Shown: positions 22,115-32,596, numbered from the stretch's first letter. The stretch: 64,000 bases of DNA from Conus ventricosus (GCA_018398815.1 CM031604.1:54252557-54316556); one strand, 5' to 3'. The notes: generated by a model from the sequence alone, not told the origin. Translations and numbers: made by a program.

Positions 22115-22330
22115 TGGGAACTGTGGGACCAATTAATGGTTAGAGTATTTGCCTTCTGCGCTAACAGCGAAGAGTTCAAAGCATTTGGTTTTAAAGCTCC
22201 ACTCAGCAGTACATGGGTATTGTGATTCAGGCCATGGAAGACTGAAGGCTGCCGAGGGACAGGCGTGGGTTTCAACACCTAACTGGCTATGCCCCGCACA
22301 AGGTTAACCCTGGACAGTTTACTGCCTCAA
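22115..22330 (+). mobile_element. Degraded tRNA-derived SINE, second family
   Basis: AATGGTTAGAGTATTTGCC (22134) resembles a tRNA D-arm/A-box, TTCTGCGCTAACAGCGAAGAG an anticodon arm, and GAGTTCAAAGC a B box, after which non-tRNA sequence follows. It differs from the SINE at 9097 and 61225. Several box positions are off consensus. Confidence 0.4.
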
Positions 22331-23289
22331 AGTCCATTTGGCTTTAGAGACTAAGGAATTTAAAGCCTTTTTCAGTTTAAACATATTGTGAAATCTTAAC
22401 AAAATTTTCCCATCATTTAAGAGACAAATTTTGTTCCATTTTCACATTACATCAATAGTGCCATCAGAAGTCGTAACATAATAACATGGTGTTCTGAAAG
22501 GTATTTTTTTTTATTAGAAGCTAAATTTTTCCTGTTAAACAGTATTACAAAATAAGACAGTTTGACCCGATTTTGGAATGCATACACCTTTACCTGGATA
22601 TCATTTTCAACAATGGAAACGCTCTGTGTGTAGTCATTGCAAAGTTTTACTCCAATTATTTTCTTTTTCAAATTATTTTGTACTTTTTAATACATTGACA
22701 AGAAAACAAAAACGGTAACACAGGAGCAAGTTTGAAGTGAAGCTTTATTGTACTTGCAAAAGAAGCCTGTGAGCAAGTTGATTTAGTTATGGAAGGGACA
22801 TAATCCACTTGATAAAAAAAAACCTGAATTGAAAGGAGAGCAAGGCTCCTAGGACCCACCTAGGGCCCATCTAGGTTCTGGCTAGATTCAGCTTGTCCAA
22901 GCTGGAACTGAGCCAGCTAACGAAACACGGAACAAACTACGAAACAAACGCAATTCATTTTGATTTATTCAGAGATTAAAAGAGGCAATGACAAATCTTC
23001 AATTGGCACATAAAGTATGGTTTCGAGCACGCATGAGCTTTCATCTTGAACGTATATAGATTACGAAAGCACACACACACACACACACACACACACTGAG
23101 ACAAGCTCAACCAAAGAGGGTGACAGACAAGGGAAAGTTACAAACGTGAAACTTATAACTAAGATTGAAATGTACCAGTTGTATGTAATTATTCAATTTC
23201 AGCCACATAGCTATGAGCTTGACTTGTTCAACAGACAAGGGGAAGTTTCTAACCAGTAAGAATTTAGTCTTTTAGTTATATGTAATAAA
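22331..23289. other. No gene seen; CA microsatellite
   Basis: AT-rich, with (CA)n at about 23070-23096. Confidence 0.5.
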
Positions 23290-23297
23290 CAAGTAAT

Positions 23298-23398
23298 CGT
23301 GTTCATAGAGTTGCAAGTTTCCGTTTCAATTTAAGGTTTTGTCTTGCCGCCCGTTAGCCTTTTTTTCTTCAATCTTCGTCTCTCGATTCTCCATGACG
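23298..23398 (-). pseudogene. Basic leucine-zipper-like exon module, copy M1, broken
   Basis: The conserved acceptor TGTTGGTTTTCAG is intact (AG at 23400-23399 on minus). The downstream sequence encodes RRRLKKK in one frame and, after a +1 shift, RAARQNLKLKRKLATL in another, ending at TGA. The RAxxxN-x-LKRK core identifies it as the same module as the copies at 12104 and 33732. Confidence 0.45.
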
Positions 23399-23639
23399 CT
23401 GAAAACCAACAGAGAAATAGAAAGCTGAGGAATTCAAATGTAAAAAACAACAACAAAAAAACATGTATTAATCCAACACCCGAATGATTCTACTTTTTTT
23501 TTTTCAATTGGATACATTTGTTGTGAATACAGACACTGCACATAATTCGCAACTCCGATCAACAGCAGATCATTAACATGTTATGAAAATTCTCTAAGAA
23601 ACGACAGGATTTCACTTCAAAAATTAAGAACTTTGAAAT

Positions 23640-24178
23640 TACTGTTTCCTGAATTAAGACAGCTACATATTTGGAATCATGTGCAGTTTTGGCGGTTCTT
23701 ATGAATGCGACATTATTCGCGTCATTATCTTTTCCGACTGCAACACAAAACAAAAACATCTAAGAGAAAACTCAATTCGGTTGACTACAAATAAAACGAT
23801 CTTAATTTCATTCATGAACCGATTTGGACAGAAGTTAAAAAAAGAAAGAAGCTTATCCTCTACTACCTCTCCCGATCATGTTCTAAGTTACTGCTGTATG
23901 AATACCGTAGGCTGGGTGTACGTTCAATCAGTAAAGCTACGTAAGTACAGAGTACAAACACAGAGCTCTTGAGTAGTACGTAAATGATATCCAAGTAACA
24001 TTCTATGCATTAACAACGAGGTAAAGCGTACTGTTTTCGCAATGCTGATCAACAGCAGTGAAAACGATGTACAGATGACGCATCCAAATAAATTACCTTT
24101 CACAATTCCTTCCACTAAAAAGGAATAGATGCTGTTAGAAGAACTACCCAATGCCGCTACCAATGCTACTACTAACAT
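23640..24178 (-). CDS. Candidate two-exon gene start with signal-peptide-like N-terminus (unit M1)
   Basis: Exon 1: ATG 24178, MLVVALVAALGSSSNSIYS then FLVEGIVK, ending at donor AAAG/GTAATT (24097/24096). Exon 2: acceptor TTTTGTGTTGCAG (AG at 23739-23738), then GKDNDANNVAFIRTAK and further open codons to about 23559. Exon 1 leaves one base over and exon 2 joins in frame to give a valine, so splicing yields a continuous reading frame. The N-terminus is hydrophobic with small residues, like a secretion signal. The zipper module 240 bp further may be the last exon but is broken here. I do not recognise the protein. The other units carry the same blocks in damaged form. Confidence 0.35.
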
Positions 24179-24865
24179 GAATTTGAAGCAAAGATAAATG
24201 ATATAAATAAATAAATCCATAAAATAAAATAAACGAATCTAAAAATACAAAAAAGTTTCAACAAGTCTGTGACAATATGTCTAAAGCCAAGTTCCTCAAA
24301 ACAAGAATCTGAGGCTGACAACAAACATAACATTATTCCTAAATGTACATACAACCAATAAACAAAGACCGACATCCTTTGGTCTCATAAAGATGAATTG
24401 TACTTAAAGTGCTACCTACAACTTTTCATTTGTCTTCTCTAGAAAGAAAAGCAGTCATTGAAAAAAAAAAAAATACAGCAAAAACAAAAACAAAAAATCA
24501 TTTTAAAATGGCATATATGGGCAGACACAAACGTGAGGGGAACCAGCTGGACAGGAGGTTTTCAGTATCCGTCATTGCAGCCTAGCTGACCACGCAGAGC
24601 CTTTTCAGGGCTGTCCGACTGGCACAAGAAAAAAATGTCACTCTACAAAATAAGTAAGACCAAAGAAACAAACATACACTGCCATGACATCTCAATACCA
24701 TAAATATATATCCAGCAGACGAAAGGCATAGGAGCAGGCAATATAAATAGATCTGCCTTCGAGAGGGATGACACTGGTTCCCTCATGCAGCTATTGAAGC
24801 GTTTTCATACTTAGGATATATTTTCTTAATTTCATGATCCCATTTTCTTCATCTTCGGACTCCCC

Positions 24866-24884
24866 CCCCCCCCCCCCCCCCTTT
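24866..24884. repeat. poly-C/poly-T tract
   Basis: C19 passing into T10 within the flank shared with the bZIP gene; the bZIP side has a poly-A patch at the same relative place. Confidence 0.9.
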
Positions 24885-25082
24885 TTTTTTTCTTTTCTTT
24901 TAAAGTTTACATCTGCCAATTCATTACTATAATGATGGAAGAATTGTTAGGCTGTCCTTGTTTTTCCCCCACTACTTAATTGTTCAGCATTTTGTTGTTT
25001 GGTCAACCAGTGTGAGATTGCGTCTCTTAGAAGATCAAAGTAAAGGTTGTTCTGCACAATTCATAGCCGCTGACAATGTTTG

Positions 25083-27807
25083 TAGCTAGGCAGCTTACGG
25101 CGATTTTTTGACTAGATGGGGACAGACCGGACAAAAATTTGATATTTTTTTCCTAGCTACCTACATGCAAAATACTTCCAATTTTTGCTAGGCCCCATGT
25201 GCACAGGTCATACTGACAGCATGTACGTGCCAAAATGCAATTTTTCATGTTTCGCACTCCGAAAATTGGGAAAAAGCGCTGTTAGATGGAAGTGATGAAT
25301 TAAAAAGTAGTAAGTTGGCACTCTGTTGTCATACAGTGGGGTCCGAGAAGCACTATCACCATGAGGAAGGCCTATCAACTCAACACAGCTTCAGAGGGCA
25401 AGTTCTGAGCCTTGCAAAGACTATCAGTGATATGGGTAATCCCTTCATGAATGACATTGCAGAACTGTTGGTGCTGGATACTTGTGATGAACGAATCAGT
25501 GACCAACAGTGTCCGCACAGTGGAAAAACTTGGAAAGAGCCAGTATGATGATTACCACAAGTCAGTTTTGATAGACTGCACCTGAGCAGTTCATGACCCT
25601 ATCAAGAAGAACTCCTCTCCACTCTTCAGGTGTCCCACACCAAAGGAAAAATCTAAACAAGCTGACAAAGTATCAACTTTGAAGGCTGATGTCAGTCTTT
25701 TTTCACAGCTGTACATTGTGGCCCAAGACAGAGAAACAGATGTGGGTACCTTTTTCCAGCACGAAAATAACCCATACCCACCTTCTTTTGCAGACAGAGG
25801 GAAACTGCGCCTTGGCAAGAAGTCAGACTTGTTCAAGTGCCTTGTACAAGCACCTGATACAGACACTCCAGGTTCACTTGAGACACAAGACCTTGATGAT
25901 GACACTGATTTGGCAGCTTGTCTTCAGCATGTGGCTGAGGCGGAAAGCTCAGATGGAGAACTGGATGTTCTAGACCTTGATGCAGGTCTACGTTCCTCTA
26001 TAGAGCAGACATCAGCGTCACAGCAGCTCGAACCCCCTAGCACTTTCGACACAAAGATTCTGGATGACACTGCCATTTTACACTTCCTCTTGACTGCTGG
26101 AATCTCAACCTTTGAAGATTATGCCAATTATGTTTTCCTACCGTACATCAGAAACCAGTTGGAAGGTGCTGACAGAGTGGATGTGATGTGGGGCACATAT
26201 CGCAGCAGCAGTATTAAAGAGAGTGCACGAGAGAAGAGAGGCAAAGGGATCAGGAGGAAAGTTGCTGGTCCAAACAAGATCCCTGGAAAGTGGCCAGACT
26301 TTCTCAGAGACTCTGACAACAAACAAGAACTCTTGGCTTTCCTGTCAGAGAAAGTTGCCACAGCTCAGTTTTCTAATGGAAAAGTAGTTGTCATTACATC
26401 AGGCCAGAAAGTTTTGATCACAGGAGCGGATCACAACATGCCACACAATGATCACGAGGAAGCAGACACAAAGATACTGCTACACCTGCAAGATGCACTG
26501 CAGACTGGCTCCTATACCTGCATAGTTCGCTTAGCATAGTTCGTCATCATCACCGGAAAGTTCCGCCAGCTTTAGGCATTGTGTCCAGCAGCAGACGTTT
26601 GGGTTGCTTTCAGCACAGGGAAGAATCTCACCTACTTTCTCATCAATGCTATCACCCATGCTCATGGAGAGGAAAAGTCTACAGCCCTCCCCACTTTCCA
26701 CAGCTTCACGGCTGTGACACAGTGTCTGCCTTTTTCGGCAAAGGAAATCTGTCTGCATGGGCTGCATAGAAATGTTGTCCTGCAGTGACGGAGGCCTTCA
26801 AGTTCATTGCAGAAAATCCCTTCATTGCCCTGGATGCTAACAGCCACCACTTCAGATTGCTGGAACGCTACACAGTTGTCTTGTATGACTAAACAAGCCA
26901 GCCGAGCTCTGTTGATGAGGCCCGTAGAGAGCTGTTTTGTCACAGAGACAAGATGATGATGGAAGCCCTTCCTCCCACACAAGCAGCATTATTACAGCAT
27001 TCAAACCGTGCTGTCTACCAGGCAAGCATTTGGACTACTGCTGACCAGCCCCAGCAGCAAGCACCATCTCAGGAGGGATGGGGCTGGACTCTGGACAAGG
27101 ACAGCAAGGCTCGGTTGCCTTTTTAGACGACACTGCCGATAGCATCTGCAGCTTGCAGAGAACTGGTCAAATGCGCATGCAAGGGTGCAAGAGGATGTGG
27201 CAGCAGATGTGGTTGCAAGAAAGGTGGATGGCCATGCACAAGATGGTGCAAGTGCAGCTGTGACAAACAGACGAATGGACATGCACAGACCAGCTGTGGT
27301 AGCCGATGTACATGCAAGAATTACCAGTGAGGACGTTTGGCAGAATCCTGAAAATGTAATGGTGAAGAAAGTTTTATGAAGGTGAATAAGCAGTTATAAA
27401 CACTCATGTCTGTGGAAATAAGTTGATGTCTAATTGTCATGTTTACTGATCTCTGGAAACAAGTTCCATCCATGTCGCGACGCGATTTTTTGGCATTATT
27501 TTTGGGTTTTGTCGTAAAAATGAATGTGTACTGATTAAAAATGTTTGGAAATGTATCCTCTTCTGATCTTATTCATTTAACTGATCACGTTGCCTTTAAA
27601 TTTGAAACACCTTGCTTTGACACGTACATGCAGTATTTTCCTCTGTTATTGCTATGGAAAAGTTTATGACGTCACGTGACTAGGCCCCATGGGTCAAATT
27701 TGATGGGGCCTAGCAAAAGGTTAATGGGCAGCGCCTACAGAAGTGCCTCACAAAGTTTGACACTTTTGTCCAGTCGGTCCCCATCATATCGTTAAGCTGC
27801 CTAGCTA
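25083..27807 (+). mobile_element. DNA transposon (2725 bp) with 15-bp perfect TIRs and TTG target duplication
   Basis: TAGCTAGGCAGCTTA (25083-25097) is exactly inverted at 27793-27807; imperfect inverted homology goes on (ATGGGGAC.GAC.GGACAAAA) and a subterminal TTTTGCTAGGCCCCAT is inverted at about 27700. TTG flanks both sides (25080-25082, 27808-27810). The paralogous place at about 32797-32810 reads GACAATGCTTGGGTCCTTGAACAG without an insert, so boundaries and the 3-bp duplication are read directly. The protein it carries is broken. The superfamily is not resolved; a 3-bp duplication and the acidic motifs of the protein make an Academ-like element a candidate. Confidence 0.85.
25300..27265 (+). 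pseudogene. Transposon-encoded protein with HEEADT motif and Cys-rich tail, broken
   Basis: The longest intact part is 25679-26539. Upstream frames add DMGNPFMNDIAELLVLDT and PIKKNSSPLF. Landmarks: LKADVSLFSQLYI, REKRGKGIRRKVAG, GKWPDFLRDSDNKQELLAF, VVITSGQKVLITG, HEEADTKILLH. Then the frame breaks near 26530, and ADVWVAFSTGKN, INAITHAHGEEK and, in a third frame, GCDTVSAFFGKGN follow. The end is Cys-rich (CACKGARGCGSRCGCKKGG, about 27145-27200). Proteins with this order are common in invertebrate genomes, usually unnamed and repeat-associated. The EEAD and a following DTDV motif resemble the acidic pair of XPG-type nucleases; the DTDV segment is destroyed here. The copy cannot make a full protein. 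Confidence 0.7.
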
Positions 27808-28499
27808 TTGGGTTGTTGAACAGCAGAGCTGAGCACTCAGACTGTTCCATATGCGTTTATTTCCCTTGTATCCTTGAATTGATCCTCAAGCATAGTTCAA
27901 AGACTGTCCCTACATTTTATTCTGTTTAGATAATGTTTTTAGTTTTTCAGCAACTTGTTTCCACTCTACACTTTCGATTTGTTTCATTTACTACCCTTCG
28001 CGGGCTGCTTTGGGGGTGCAGTTGGATTCTTTTTTTTTAACACTTGGTGGTGAGAACACCATAGGATTATGTACTGTGGCGTGTCTTGATTTGACGCCAA
28101 AGATTACACTGGTATCAGCTGTTTTGAGCGACCTAAATACATCTAACAAAGGCACTAGAAGTAAGTAACGTAATTATAGAGATTTCTTCTTACAGCATGT
28201 GAAGTGTTGTTATTATGTTTCATAAATCACTGTTTTTCATTTTTGATACTTTTAAAAGCATAAGTCTTTGCCAAGTAATACTGATGAAAGAATTGTTAAC
28301 CTGGCATTGTAGTACCACATTACATAGGTATTCAGCTAACTTATATATATATATATATATTATATATATATATATATACACATACACATATATTTTTTTT
28401 TTTCATTACCACAAACAAGCTCAACTGACCGAGATAGCTGGAGTTCTTTCTGTACAATTTTTACTAACCTGTTGGAAGACACTATATAAACAAAACTTG
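27808..28499 (-). repeat. Distal part of unit M1 and TA spacer
   Basis: 27811-28110 aligns with 32805-33090 (GAACAGCAGAGCTGA.CACTCAGACTG, GGTGGTGAGAACACC, TTTGACGCCAAAGA). A TA microsatellite lies at 28339-28378. No gene is seen. Confidence 0.7.
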
Positions 28500-28572
28500 G
28501 TCTGAGAAACTCGCTGCAGGGGAACTCAAAAGTATCCCCACAAGATGATTCTTTTGACAGCTTTTTCCCCCC

Positions 28573-28712
28573 CTATAAAAACCAAAGCAGTCGAGCTCTG
28601 GTTTCTAATTTTGTGAGGACAGCAATCTGCTTCCTCAACTTTCTGTTTTCTGTCTTGGTCCTCCTCAATCGGGCCATCAGAAGCGCATCCATCCGTCTTC
28701 GTCGCCGTTACG
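28573..28712 (-). pseudogene. Basic leucine-zipper-like exon module, copy M2, nonsense at first codon
   Basis: Acceptor GTTTTCAG ends at 28713. In the frame of copy P2 the second codon position is TAA, then RRRRRMDALLMARLRR and ENRKLRKQIAVLTKL follow to TAG. A different frame is open for 65 codons (28526-28723) but loses the zipper pattern. Confidence 0.45.
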
Positions 28713-28872
28713 CTGAAAACCAAGACCCGTTTTCCATCGGATACATTTGGTGAACTTGCTTCATTGTAAATTGAACTGGAAAAACAACTAGAATCGTATT
28801 AAAACAAATCGGTTCAGAGTAAGGCGACTGCGGGCGAAACCATTTGATAAACATTCGGCATCGTATCCGCTA

Positions 28873-28936
28873 AACATAAACGAACGAATCACAAGACAAA
28901 AACACATTATTTAGTCTTTCGATTTGTTTGTTCGTG
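28873..28936. repeat. Foldback inverted repeat (copy 3)
   Basis: AACGAACGAATCACAAGAC pairs with the inverted GTCTTTCGATTTGTTTGTTCGT; inverted copy of the hairpin at 16208. Confidence 0.85.
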
Positions 28937-28959
28937 TGTACTTTAATTCTTCTTAAAGA

Positions 28960-29240
28960 TTTGCACTAAACCCAGTTTTCCTTTCAAAACAAAAAATGGT
29001 GTTCCCGTTTTACAATTTAGGAACGGCTGCCAATCTGAAAATGTTTTTGAACTCTGCATTTGACATGAGTCATTGAATGTGAAATTTTTCGTGTCCTCTT
29101 CGACTGCAACACCAAACAACCCACACGATCCAAGAGAAGGAACTCAATTCAGTATTGACTACAAGAACAACAATTTCCATTTCACCCACTGCCTCTACCA
29201 CTGTTATTACACACATGAATTTGAAGCAAAAATAAATAAA
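28960..29240 (-). pseudogene. Exon 1- and exon 2-like blocks of unit M2
   Basis: The exon 1-like start is ATGTGTGTAATAACAGTGG (minus, about 29217). The exon 2 acceptor TTGCAG is kept (about 29104) and its frame is open for about 46 codons (VEEDTKNFTFNDSCQ, then SSKTFSDWQP). The donor of exon 1 seen in M1 is not found, so joining is unclear. Confidence 0.35.
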
Positions 29241-29370
29241 CGAATTTTAACATGAAAGAAGTGTCAACGAGTGGTGCTAATCGCGAGGCTTTTGGCCACA
29301 GAATTCGGAGGAGGCGGAGAGGACCTCACACTGCCTGCTAGGGATGGAAGAAGATGAACGAGGTGTCTGA

Positions 29371-29694
29371 ATGAAGCAGCCTCGAAAAGTTACCCAAACA
29401 CAAGTGATAAACTGTTCCAGTTTCCAAAATGTTGACACATCCCAAGTTTTGTCTGTTGCAATTTCTTCAGTCATAACGAAACCTATGCGATTCAAAGTGG
29501 AATTTCACCGACTTGTACAAAGACGCAAGATATCATGCAAGAGCAAATCCGTCGGCTTAAACACGTTAAATGGTCACAATTCCCAAGAGATCATCCGCGT
29601 CTATAACAAAACTCATGCGAACAAATGTAAACTGTTGAGCAGTAGTTTTTGCCAGCTTGCCTTTGCTGCTTTCACAAAATGTCACTGCTTTTAA
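29371..29694 (+). CDS. Unrecognised 107-codon open frame, inverted partner of 15477-15779
   Basis: CSSFQNVDTSQVLSVAISSV near the start and SFCQLAFAAFTKCHCF at the end match the partner; the middle is shifted relative to it (FKVEFHRLVQRRKIS here). There is no known domain. The coding status is uncertain for the same reason as its partner. Confidence 0.25.
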   Translation: MKQPRKVTQTQVINCSSFQNVDTSQVLSVAISSVITKPMRFKVEFHRLVQRRKISCKSKSVGLNTLNGHNSQEIIRVYNKTHANKCKLLSSSFCQLAFAAFTKCHCF

Positions 29695-29789
29695 TAAGAA
29701 AAGCAGTGCTCAGTGTCATTGAGCTCTGAACTAGGAGGGTACACAGAAAGCTTAGAAATGGACGCGCAAAAAGTGTCGCACTGAAAATA

Positions 29790-29850
29790 TCTTATGATCC
29801 CCCCCCCCCCCGCCCCCCTCCCCCCGCCCCCTCCCCCTCTCCCACTCCCA
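29790..29850. repeat. C-rich tract
   Basis: Runs of C10, C6 and similar interrupted by G and T on the + strand. Confidence 0.85.
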
Positions 29851-30118
29851 GCCCTACGTTCCATTTTTCAGTCCATGTCATTCCGTTATCTTTGTTATAA
29901 TAAATTTTGGAGCTAATTTTTCAAGTTTCCCTTTTGATATTCCCTTTAGATTTTGTGATAATCAGGAGCTGCTTTTTTTTCTCTTAGTTTCCCTTTGGTC
30001 CTGCTTATCTGTTAAATCAAAACCCAGCCGAATACACAGGTAGGACCTCGTTTTCAGGGCCGTCACTAGACTGGGCAAAACAAATCTGATCCTGAACAAC
30101 AAACATAATATTATTCCT

Positions 30119-30183
<65 letters not shown>

Positions 30184-30261
30184 CACAGTGATGACAGACA
30201 ACACAACAAGTTGTACGTATTTTTCTTGACGTTTCGGCAATCTTGCCTTCCTCAGAGAAAC

Positions 30262-30342
<81 letters not shown>

Positions 30343-30357
30343 TATTATACAATAAAA
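30119..30357. repeat. Two long (TA)n tracts flanking an 85-bp insert
   Basis: TA tracts at 30119-30179 and about 30264-30350. The insert (30180-30263) holds, on minus, CTGAGGAAGGCAAGATTGCC followed by GAAACG, a ribozyme-like core also seen at 21919. Confidence 0.9.
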
Positions 30358-30680
30358 CAAAAACCGACATCCTTTGGTCTCATAAAGATGAATTCTATTT
30401 AGGGCGTTACCTGTTCTAATTCGTTTGTTTCTTTAGTTAAAAAAAAGCTTAAAAACAACAACAAAAAATCGTTTTAAAATGGCACATACGGGCAAACACA
30501 AACGTGAGGGGAACCAGCTGGACAGGAGGTTTTCAGTATCAGTCATTGCAGCCTAGCTGACCACGCAGAGCCTTTTCAGGGCTGTCCGACTGGCACAAGA
30601 AAAAAATGTCACTCTACAAAATAAGTAAGACCAAAGAAACAAATATACGCTGTCATGACATCTCAGTGTTACAAACAGAT

Positions 30681-30706
30681 CATCTGTCTGTCTGTCTGTC
30701 TGTCTG

Positions 30707-30798
<92 letters not shown>
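30681..30798. repeat. (CTGT)n-(CT)n-(TA)n compound microsatellite
   Basis: Three repeat types follow each other without spacer and abut the left arm of the Penelope-like element. Confidence 0.95.
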
Positions 30799-30799
<1 letters not shown>

Positions 30800-31050
30800 G
30801 TCAATGATGTTAAAAAGGAAGGTTAAAACTCAAGGTTAAAGCTCGACAAATTTGTTTCTAGCGGCGTTGCGCTGTCATCAGGATGGTTTTTGTTTGCCCA
30901 CCGCCGATGTTATATAGCGTGTGGGCTCACGTTTGCGGTTGTTTGCACGTGCGGGTTGGCTGCACGTGTTTTTTGGGGCTTTCAGGTTTTTGTTTTGGAT
31001 GTGTTCACTAACAACGATTTCCATTTATGCCTGCAGTTGTTTACTATTTC
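30799..31050 (+). repeat. Left arm of the Penelope-like element
   Basis: Contains the C-terminal codons of the endonuclease frame (minus) ending NTSKTKT and stop, 3' untranslated sequence and a hammerhead core on the minus strand. Confidence 0.9.
30843..30885 (-). ncRNA. Hammerhead ribozyme core motif (left arm)
   Basis: Read on minus: CTGATGA (30881-30875), a small stem II with a GCG/CGC pairing, GAAAC (30858-30854), AAATTT and GTC (30847-30845). The very short stem III is typical of Penelope-like retrozymes. Sense to the reverse transcriptase frame. Activity is not shown. Confidence 0.65.
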
Positions 31051-32343
31051 TGTTTTGGTGTTTAAAGTTGCTAAGTGTGGTTTGCATAGTATTAACCATT
31101 TTTCAGTTAAACATAGGTTGCACCTTTTTGAAACATTGCTGTATGGTGATGCTCTTTTATGATTTTCCAGGATATATTGTAGCTTGTTTTTGCGTCTTTA
31201 AGTTTCCAGATATATTTGCTCAGTTCTGTTTGGTTTTTATATTTTTCTTTATTGAATGACTGTTTGTGGTTTGCATATCTGGTTTTGAAGTGGTTTTCAG
31301 TGATCCCTATGTATGTTTCTTTTTCATTTTCTGATGTTACAGTAGCCTGGTATACAATGTTGTTGTGGAGACATTTATTGTTTAGTGGGCACTGCTCCTT
31401 TCTCGTGCAATTGCAAGATTTCCTTTCTTCACCCTTCTTTGCTGTGTTGATTTTCATTTTGTTGGATGCGTCAATCAGGTTTTTGAGGTTGGGCATACAT
31501 GAGTACGATAGTTTGACAGTGTTTTTGTTAAATATTTTGGACAGTTTGTGCTCTTTTGGAAATGAAGTTGCTAGGATTTTGAAGAATTCTTTCCCTATGT
31601 TTGTTTTGAGTTTCCCGTCGTATGGGGGGTTATACCATATGATTTTTCTTTTCCTATTTTTCTTGCTTTTATTTGTGTTGTTGTCCGGGTTGTATTGTAG
31701 TTTGTAATTGTATCCACTTGTTTGTAGTGCCTCCTGGTATTCCACTGCTGCATTGTTGAACACTCTCTCATTGCATGAAAGGTTTGATAGTCTCTTGTTT
31801 ATGCCATGGGGTATGGTCTTTAATACAGATGGTGGATGGTTACTTTTGGTGTGTACATAAAGAGGTGTATCGTTGGGTTTCTTGTATGGTTTATATATAT
31901 GGTTGTTGAGATCCAGTGTTATGTCTAAGTAGTTCACTACCTTTTTGTTTGCTTCAATGGTGATCTTTAAGTTGTGGTTTTGGAAGATTTTGCATAGTTC
32001 TTTCTTCTTGTTTTCGATGGTTCTTGGGTTGTTTGTTAGTGCAGCAAGGCCATCGTCTCTGTACAGTCCGACTTGTTTTCCGAGTTTTTTCTTGATGTTG
32101 GACAGCATGAATAGTCCGACCAGTTCACATGTTTCTGCACCATCATATGAACCCATGGTTACGTCGAATGTTGAGTTTCTGTTGGTTTTCCTGATCCAGG
32201 TTTCATTTCTGCTGTGTAGTAATGTTTTCTTGGTGTGGAGAATGATTTCCATTTCTGACCCTGTTATGTCTGTGTGGTTACTGGCAAACTTCAGGGCTTT
32301 GGAGAGTAGTTCCTCATCTATGGATGGGTAAAAGTCTACTACG
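31051..32343 (-). pseudogene. Penelope-like reverse transcriptase/GIY-YIG endonuclease, truncated and frameshifted
   Basis: The open frame 32474-31107 begins within the inverted arm, so its first 43 codons are not native. Native sequence starts at VVDFYPSIDEELLSKAL (RT motif A region), goes on with LYRDDGLAAL (catalytic YxDD), LDITLDLNN, then a Cys cluster CNCTRKEQCPLNNKC and the endonuclease with NIVYQATV, TYIGITENHFKTRY and a TELSKYIW box. The RT N-terminal third is missing. Near 31155 the frame shifts; the true C-terminus (CNLCLTEKWLILC) continues in another frame into the left arm. This copy could not produce full-length protein. Confidence 0.85.
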
Positions 32344-32344
32344 C

Positions 32345-32596
32345 GAAATAGTAAACAACTGCAGGCATAAATGGAAATCGTTGTTAGTGAACACATCCAA
32401 AACAAAAACCTGAAAGCCCCAAAAAACACGTGCAGCCAACCCGCACGTGCAAACAACCGCAAACGTGAGCCCACACGCTATATAACATCGGCGGTGGGCA
32501 AACAAAAACCATCCTGATGACAGCGCAACGCCGCTAGAAACAAATTTGTCGAGTTTTAACCTTGAGTTTTAACCTTCCTTTTTAACATCATTGACA
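32345..32596 (-). repeat. Right arm of the Penelope-like element (inverted)
   Basis: Inverted copy of 30799-31050. It joins the RT frame abruptly inside motif A, which is where the 5' truncation lies. Confidence 0.9.
32511..32553 (+). ncRNA. Hammerhead ribozyme core motif (right arm)
   Basis: CTGATGA 32514-32520, stem II, GAAAC 32537-32541, GTC 32548-32550; inverted twin of the left-arm motif. Confidence 0.6.

Larger units (their letters stand above)
23290..25082 (-). repeat. Duplicated gene-like unit M1, proximal part
   Basis: Read on the minus strand: TGCTGAACAAT flank (about 25000-24710, shared with the bZIP 5' flank), GAGATGTCATGGCAG (24697), GATACTGAAAACCTCCTGTCC (24570), GACCAAAGGATGTCGG (24375), exon 1, exon 2, zipper module. 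The unit continues beyond the DNA transposon at 27808-28150, which matches 32690-33120. Confidence 0.75.
28500..30680 (-). repeat. Duplicated gene-like unit M2, proximal part
   Basis: Inverted copy of P2 (14900-17110) and P3 (17237-17530); long stretches around 29270-29710 match 15477-15900 with only small indels. Its distal part resumes beyond the Penelope-like element at 32690-33125. Confidence 0.8.
30799..32596 (-). mobile_element. Penelope-like element with inverted terminal arms
   Basis: A 5'-truncated reverse transcriptase plus GIY-YIG endonuclease frame (minus) lies between two 252-bp arms in inverted orientation (30799-31050 and 32345-32596). The arms differ at one visible position (about 30841 versus 32554). 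Penelope-like elements are known to carry LTR-like repeats in direct or inverted orientation and hammerhead motifs within them, and both features are here. The near-identity of the arms argues for a recent event. The element sits at the end of a TA tract inside unit M2. Confidence 0.85.

Noticed and set aside
31216..32331. Plus-strand frames of 128 and 163 codons, hydrophobic
   Set aside because: Antisense of the Penelope-like reverse transcriptase/endonuclease; hydrophobicity results from the complementary AT-rich codons.
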